DNA from: Chitinophaga barathri
GTDB lineage: Bacteria; Bacteroidota; Bacteroidia; Chitinophagales; Chitinophagaceae
Reading direction: 5' to 3'
Assembly (NCBI RefSeq): GCF_003807585.1
Contig: NZ_RMBX01000018.1
Span: forward strand, 1-64,000
DNA length: 64,000 nt
Shown here: piece after piece, positions 59,572 through 64,000 of the stretch
How positions within the stretch are numbered: position 1 is the stretch's first letter
How the letters are laid out: each line of letters begins with the position of its first letter
Notes under the pieces: model-generated
What the model was told of the DNA's origin: nothing
What the model saw: the letters and a program-made list of their open reading frames with translations, nothing else
The model's database searches: none
Translations under genes and position numbers: made by a program

Positions 59572-62500
59572 ATGCAATTGAATGATCATGCAAAGGCCCA
59601 TTCCTTACCTGGGCTTTTTTCAACCAAACTAAGACGCACTATGAGATTAACTGTCATTCTCATGATCGTGGCCAGCCTGAAAGTTTCTGCAGGCTCTTAT
59701 GCGCAGAGCGTATCGCTCTCTCTCCGGGACGCTTCCCTCGAAGAAGTGTTTACCGCGGTCAAAAAACAGACCGGCTACCTGTTCTTTTACGACCGGGACC
59801 TGCTGCGCAGCACCAGTAAAGTAACCATTACGGCAGATAATCAGCCGCTGGGCACTTTCCTGGCCGCAGTGTTCAAGGAACAGCCGCTGGATTACTCCAT
59901 CAAAGACAAAACCATTTTCATCAGTCCCAAACCGCTTGTTCCCGCTTCTCCTTCCGCCAGTGTTGTATTGCAGGAAATAAAAGGTAACGTAACGGGAGAT
60001 GACGGCCTGGCCCTGATAGGCGTGAGCATCAAGATCAAAGGCACGTCCACCGGTACGGTCACGGATGTGAACGGTAATTTTTCGATCAACGCCGAACCCG
60101 GCAGCGTGCTGGTGGTGTCTTTTATCGGGTACGAAACCCGTGAAGTAACCGCGCAGGCGGGCAATCCCCTTGCCATCAGGCTGAAGCCCACGGTAAGTTC
60201 ACTGGATGAAACGGTGGTGATCGGTTATGGTTCCGCCTCACGGAGGAACCTTACCAGCAGCGTGTCTTCCATTAAAAGCAAAGACATCGCCAACAACCCG
60301 GTGGTAGATCCCTTTGCTGCCATGCAGGGCCGTTTAGCCGGCGTATTCATATCTTCCAGCAACGGCCTCCCCGGTGCACGTTTCAACGTAACACTGCGCG
60401 GCCAGAATTCTCTGCTGCAGAGCAACGAGCCGCTGTACGTGATAGACGGTATCCCTTATTTCAACGAACCGCTCAACGACAATACCTTTAACAGTGCCAA
60501 TGGTGAACTGAGCCCGCTGCAAAGTATCAACCCTTCGGACATTGAAAGGATAGACGTGCTGAAAGACGCGGACGCCACGGCTATTTACGGCTCCCGCGCG
60601 GGCAATGGCGTAATATTGATCACCACCAAAAAAGGACAGGCCGGCAAAGCGCGGGTGAACTTCAACGTGTTCAGCGGTGCCAGCAAAGTGGTGAATATGC
60701 TGCCTGTACTCAACACCGAAGAATACCTGGCGATGCGCAGAGAAGCATTTGCCAACGACGGTAAAACCCCCACCGCCGAAAACGCCCCGGACCTCACCGT
60801 ATGGGACCAACAGCAAGGCCGCAACTGGCAGGAAGAACTGATCGGCGGCACCGCGAACATCACCGAGGCGCAGGGCTCCGTGTCCGGCGGTACGGAACAG
60901 ACGCGTTTTATGCTCAGCGGCACTTATACCCGTCAAACGACGGTGATGCCGAACAATCCCGCCTATACACGCGGAGCTTCGCACCTGAATATTGATCATA
61001 AAAGCGCGGACGGCAAATTCAATATTACCGCCTCCGTGAACTATTCCACCATAAAAGACCGCTCCATCTCCAGCGACCTCACGTACTATTACGACGTGGC
61101 GCCCAATTATCCCGTATATGGTGACGACGGTAAGTTTTACTGGTTCAATAATGAGCAGAATCCGATTGCTTATCTGCAGCGGAAGTCCAACACGCGTACT
61201 AATAACCTCATCGCCAACAGCGTGATCCGTTATACAGTGCTGCCCGGCCTCAATGCCAAGGTGAATCTCGGTTATACTTCCACTAACATGGACCAGGTGC
61301 AGGTATACCCGAACATCGTGTTCAACCCGCAGTCCACGCCCGGCAGCATGACGTACTTCGGCAATACCGACGTTAATTCCTGGCTTGTGGAGCCGCAGCT
61401 GGAATATAACCGTACGATCGCGAAAGGTGAATTGCAGGTACTGGTAGGCGCTACCTGGCAGCAGAACCTGCGCGAAGGGAACCGCATAGACGCTACGAAT
61501 TTCTCCAGCGACGCACTGCTTGAAAATATGGAAGCCGCCGGCAACCTTAAAAGCACTTTCCTCTACAGTCTGTACCGCTACACTTCCGCCTTCGGACGTA
61601 TTACCTACAACTGGGACGAAAAATACGTGCTGAACGGCAGTTTCCGCCGCGACGGTTCCACCCGCTTCGGTCCCGGTAACCGCTTCGGCAATTTCGGCGC
61701 GATTGGCGCAGCCTGGATCTTCTCCAATGAGAATTTCATCAAAGGCAACAATGTGCTGAGCTTTGGTAAACTGAGAGGCAGCTGGGGTACGGTTGGTTCG
61801 GATAACATCGGCACCAACGATTATCTCGACAGCTGGAGCCCCGTAAGTTTCCCTTACGACGGTATTACCGGTATCTCTCCATCCCGCCTGGCGAACAATG
61901 AATATAAATGGGAAGAATCAAGGAAGTCGGAAGTAGCCTTGGAACTGGGTTTCCTACATGACCGCATTATCCTCAACACCAATTATTATTATAACCTCAC
62001 CGGCAACCAGCTGGTAGATTATACGCTTACCCCGCAGGTCGGCTTTGGCTCGCTGCGTGCCAACTTCGATGCGCTGGTGCAAAACAGCGGCTGGGAGTTT
62101 GAATTGAGCACCGTGAACGTGAAGAAAAACGATTTCACCTGGAACTCTTCTTTTAACCTGACCATCAACAAAAACAAGCTGAAAAAATATGACGGGATCG
62201 AAACATCCGTGTACAAAGACCAGTACGTGGTCGGCAAATCGCTCACTATCCAGAAAGGATACGATTTTGTACGGGTGAACCCGGATAATGGCGTGGCTGA
62301 ATTCCGCGACCTTGACGGCGACGGCTCCATTTCAGAATTTACGGACTACGTGATACTCGGTCAATACATGCCAAAATACTACGGCGGCCTGCAAAATTCC
62401 CTGCGGTACAAAAAACTGGAGCTGGATTTCCTGTTCCAGTTCGTGAACCAGGAAGGCCCGGGCATCAACTACGGGTATGAGTCCAACCCTTACGGGGTGA

Positions 62501-62841
62501 TGGCTAACAAAGACCGCAGTGCGCTGGACCGCTGGCGCAAGAAAGGCGACATCACCAATTATCCCCGTGCCACTACAACGGCCGCCGATGTGCGCTGGGA
62601 CCTTTATCGCCTCTCTACGGCCGTTTGGGGCGACGCTTCTTACATCCGTTTGAAGAACGTTTCGCTGCGATACGATTTGTCTGATTATGCGCGTGCGCTG
62701 AAACTGAGCAGGCTGGTGGTATATGCCAACGCGCAGAACCTGTTCACGTTCACGAACTACGAAGGCATGGACCCCGAAACGCAGGGTTTTAGAATGCCAC
62801 CGCTGAAAAACATCACCGCCGGCATCCAGCTTACATTTTAA
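59572..62841 (+). CDS. SusC-type TonB-dependent transducer with STN domain
   Basis: 1089 residues. A long N-terminal leader (KAHSLPGLFSTKLRRTMRLTVILMI) of the kind usual in Chitinophaga SusC proteins ends near AGSYAQS; M at 59641 is an alternative start. STN domain about 45-120 (LEEVFTAVKKQTGYLFFYDRD). CarboxypepD-like domain about 135-215 (IKGNVTGDDGLALIGVSIKIKG). Plug with DETVVIGYGSASRRNLTSSV and SDIERIDVLKDADATAIYGSRAGNGVILITTKKG. Barrel ending ITAGIQLTF. It signals to the FecR at 58236 and imports the ligand with the SusD at 62862. The ligand is unknown. Confidence 0.95.
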   Translation: MQLNDHAKAHSLPGLFSTKLRRTMRLTVILMIVASLKVSAGSYAQSVSLSLRDASLEEVFTAVKKQTGYLFFYDRDLLRSTSKVTITADNQPLGTFLAAVFKEQPLDYSIKDKTIFISPKPLVPASPSASVVLQEIKGNVTGDDGLALIGVSIKIKGTSTGTVTDVNGNFSINAEPGSVLVVSFIGYETREVTAQAGNPLAIRLKPTVSSLDETVVIGYGSASRRNLTSSVSSIKSKDIANNPVVDPFAAMQGRLAGVFISSSNGLPGARFNVTLRGQNSLLQSNEPLYVIDGIPYFNEPLNDNTFNSANGELSPLQSINPSDIERIDVLKDADATAIYGSRAGNGVILITTKKGQAGKARVNFNVFSGASKVVNMLPVLNTEEYLAMRREAFANDGKTPTAENAPDLTVWDQQQGRNWQEELIGGTANITEAQGSVSGGTEQTRFMLSGTYTRQTTVMPNNPAYTRGASHLNIDHKSADGKFNITASVNYSTIKDRSISSDLTYYYDVAPNYPVYGDDGKFYWFNNEQNPIAYLQRKSNTRTNNLIANSVIRYTVLPGLNAKVNLGYTSTNMDQVQVYPNIVFNPQSTPGSMTYFGNTDVNSWLVEPQLEYNRTIAKGELQVLVGATWQQNLREGNRIDATNFSSDALLENMEAAGNLKSTFLYSLYRYTSAFGRITYNWDEKYVLNGSFRRDGSTRFGPGNRFGNFGAIGAAWIFSNENFIKGNNVLSFGKLRGSWGTVGSDNIGTNDYLDSWSPVSFPYDGITGISPSRLANNEYKWEESRKSEVALELGFLHDRIILNTNYYYNLTGNQLVDYTLTPQVGFGSLRANFDALVQNSGWEFELSTVNVKKNDFTWNSSFNLTINKNKLKKYDGIETSVYKDQYVVGKSLTIQKGYDFVRVNPDNGVAEFRDLDGDGSISEFTDYVILGQYMPKYYGGLQNSLRYKKLELDFLFQFVNQEGPGINYGYESNPYGVMANKDRSALDRWRKKGDITNYPRATTTAADVRWDLYRLSTAVWGDASYIRLKNVSLRYDLSDYARALKLSRLVVYANAQNLFTFTNYEGMDPETQGFRMPPLKNITAGIQLTF

Positions 62842-62861
62842 TGGACTTTAAACAACAAACG

Positions 62862-64000
62862 ATGAAAAGCATTCAATTCCTGATAATAAGCGCCGCCGTT
62901 CTTTTCACATCCTGCAGTAAATTTGTGGATACGCCGACGCCAAAGACCGAACTCGCTTCGCAACTGGTGTTCACGGACGATAAAACGGCTTCCGCCGCAG
63001 TGGTAGGCCTGTACGTGGATATGAACGGTTTTAACTACCAGTTCGCGAATTCACTGATCAACTACCTCTCTGCGATACATGCAGACGATCTGTATTATTT
63101 CACCACTTTCGAAAATTACGACGTATTCCGCCAGGTGAGGCTGCTGCCCAACAGTAATTATGTGACCGCATACTGGTCATCCGTATACTCCTACATTTAC
63201 CATACCAATGCCTGCATCGAGGGGCTTACCACGGCGCAGAACCTTACGCCGTCCGTGAAGGACCAGTTGCTGGGGGAATCCTACTTCATGCGGGCATTCT
63301 TTTATTTTTACCTGGTCAATATCTATGGCGATGTACCGTTGATAACCACTACCGATTATGTGACCAACGACAGCAAAGGCCGTGAACCGGCGCTTAACGT
63401 TTACACGCAGATCATCAGCGACCTCCGGGAAGCAAAAGCCAGGATGGCGGACAATTACCCGTCCAGCAACCGCGTGCGTCCCAACAAAGCCGCTGCCACC
63501 GCTTTGCTGGCAAGGACTTTCCTTTACACCAAAGACTGGGCAAAAGCCGAAACCGAAGCCACTGAAGTGCTGAACAACAGCCGCTACACCCTGCTCCAGG
63601 ATCTGAACAGCGTATTCCTTGCCAATAGCCGCGAAGCCATCTGGCAGCTGCAGGCCGTGAACGTAGCCGGTGGCCGCAACACCTGGGAAGGATTCACCGT
63701 TGTGCCCTTCTCCGACGTTTCTACGGTTACCTTCCGGCTGGACACGACAAACCTGGTCGGGAAATTTGAACCAAACGACGCAAGGCGTACAAACTGGACA
63801 GGCAACAGGTTTTTAGCTACCGGTGCCCATATTTACTGGCCGATGAAATATAAAGTGCGCACGAGCACAGCCGCCGCGCCCACCGAGTATTCCATGGTGA
63901 TGCGCCTGGCCGAACAATTCCTGATCCGCGCGGAAGCGCGCATCCGCCAGGATAAACTCAACGAAGGCCGCTCAGACCTGGATTCCATCCGCCTGAGAGC
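62862..64000 (+). CDS. SusD/RagB-family lipoprotein, cut by the window end
   Basis: Starts at ATG 62862 (MKSIQFLIISAAVLFTSCSK, lipobox Cys18) and is still open at 64000, giving about 379 residues of an expected 450-550. SusD features are present: TDDKTASAAVVGLYVDMNG, DQLLGESYFMRAFFYFYLVNIYGDVPLITTTDY, KAAATALLARTFLYTKDWAKAETEATEVL and MRLAEQFLIRAEARIRQDKL at the end. It follows the STN-SusC by 20 nt. The C-terminus and any later genes of the locus lie outside the window. Confidence 0.95.
   Translation, partial: MKSIQFLIISAAVLFTSCSKFVDTPTPKTELASQLVFTDDKTASAAVVGLYVDMNGFNYQFANSLINYLSAIHADDLYYFTTFENYDVFRQVRLLPNSNYVTAYWSSVYSYIYHTNACIEGLTTAQNLTPSVKDQLLGESYFMRAFFYFYLVNIYGDVPLITTTDYVTNDSKGREPALNVYTQIISDLREAKARMADNYPSSNRVRPNKAAATALLARTFLYTKDWAKAETEATEVLNNSRYTLLQDLNSVFLANSREAIWQLQAVNVAGGRNTWEGFTVVPFSDVSTVTFRLDTTNLVGKFEPNDARRTNWTGNRFLATGAHIYWPMKYKVRTSTAAAPTEYSMVMRLAEQFLIRAEARIRQDKLNEGRSDLDSIRLR

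Noticed and set aside
1-64000. CRISPR arrays, prophage or complete insertion sequences
   Set aside because: No repeat-spacer pattern, phage structural genes or full transposase were found anywhere in the window.

Overview
The window looks like a chromosomal segment of a Chitinophaga-like member of the Bacteroidota (family Chitinophagaceae). This rests on four complete or partial SusC/SusD outer-membrane pairs, two ECF sigma/FecR anti-sigma pairs feeding TonB-dependent transducers, promoters resembling TAnnTTTG, Shine-Dalgarno-poor starts, and families typical of the phylum (RteC, MacB/FtsX permeases, DUF5007-like and FAS1 lipoproteins). The taxonomic call is inference from gene content; there is no rRNA gene to confirm it.

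Layout. 1-0.5 kb: a 27-residue protein tail (possibly an IS110-type transposase) and one copy of a 63-bp interspersed repeat. 0.5-6.6 kb: a glycan-degradation island without SusC/D, holding a six-hairpin glycosidase-like protein divergent from a beta-helix lyase-like protein, a CBM9-like protein and a GHL10-type glycosidase (the last two overlap by 8 bp). 6.6-17.1 kb: housekeeping and accessory genes (YdeI/OmdA-like, a MacB/FtsX permease with a probable sigma-54 promoter, PAP2 phosphatase plus ArnT-like glycosyltransferase, an ArsR-SRPBCC pair with a tandem operator, MFS and APC transporters, a DUF481 protein). 17.1-18.1 kb: a gene-free kilobase with a tandem pair of small hairpin repeats. 18.1-24.5 kb: a SusC-SusD-FAS1-DUF5007-like lipoprotein operon. 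24.6-26.0 kb: a divergent NmrA-like/HxlR pair.

26.2-36.3 kb: a probable fucose-related locus with SusC/D on the minus strand, a ROK regulator, a multi-domain SGNH hydrolase and a GH29 fucosidase with accessory binding domains. 36.6-43.4 kb: ECF sigma, FecR, STN-containing SusC and SusD. 43.6-47.5 kb: tRNA-Glu(TTC), a divergent HxlR/SDR pair, a fatty-acid desaturase and an orphan FecR. 47.9-51.0 kb: two mutually paralogous proteins of unknown function followed by an RteC-family protein, with no mobile-element genes nearby; this is the most unusual cluster in the window. 51.0-57.2 kb: an aminotransferase, a second copy of the 63-bp repeat, a GH20 hexosaminidase, an M1 aminopeptidase, a DUF1345 membrane protein and a PepSY-like periplasmic protein. 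57.5-64 kb: a second ECF sigma/FecR/STN-SusC/SusD set, with the SusD cut by the window end.

How the genes work together. In the two sigma/FecR loci the SusC protein carries an N-terminal STN signalling domain. Substrate binding outside would be relayed to FecR and the ECF sigma factor, which would switch on the same SusC/D operon. The SusC proteins at 18.1 and 27.8 kb have no STN domain and no sigma factor; the second is probably controlled by the neighbouring ROK protein. Several start regions (desaturase, GH20, both sigma genes) carry inverted repeats or a leader ORF that could regulate translation or transcription. All functional assignments come from motif and family recognition by eye, without database searches.
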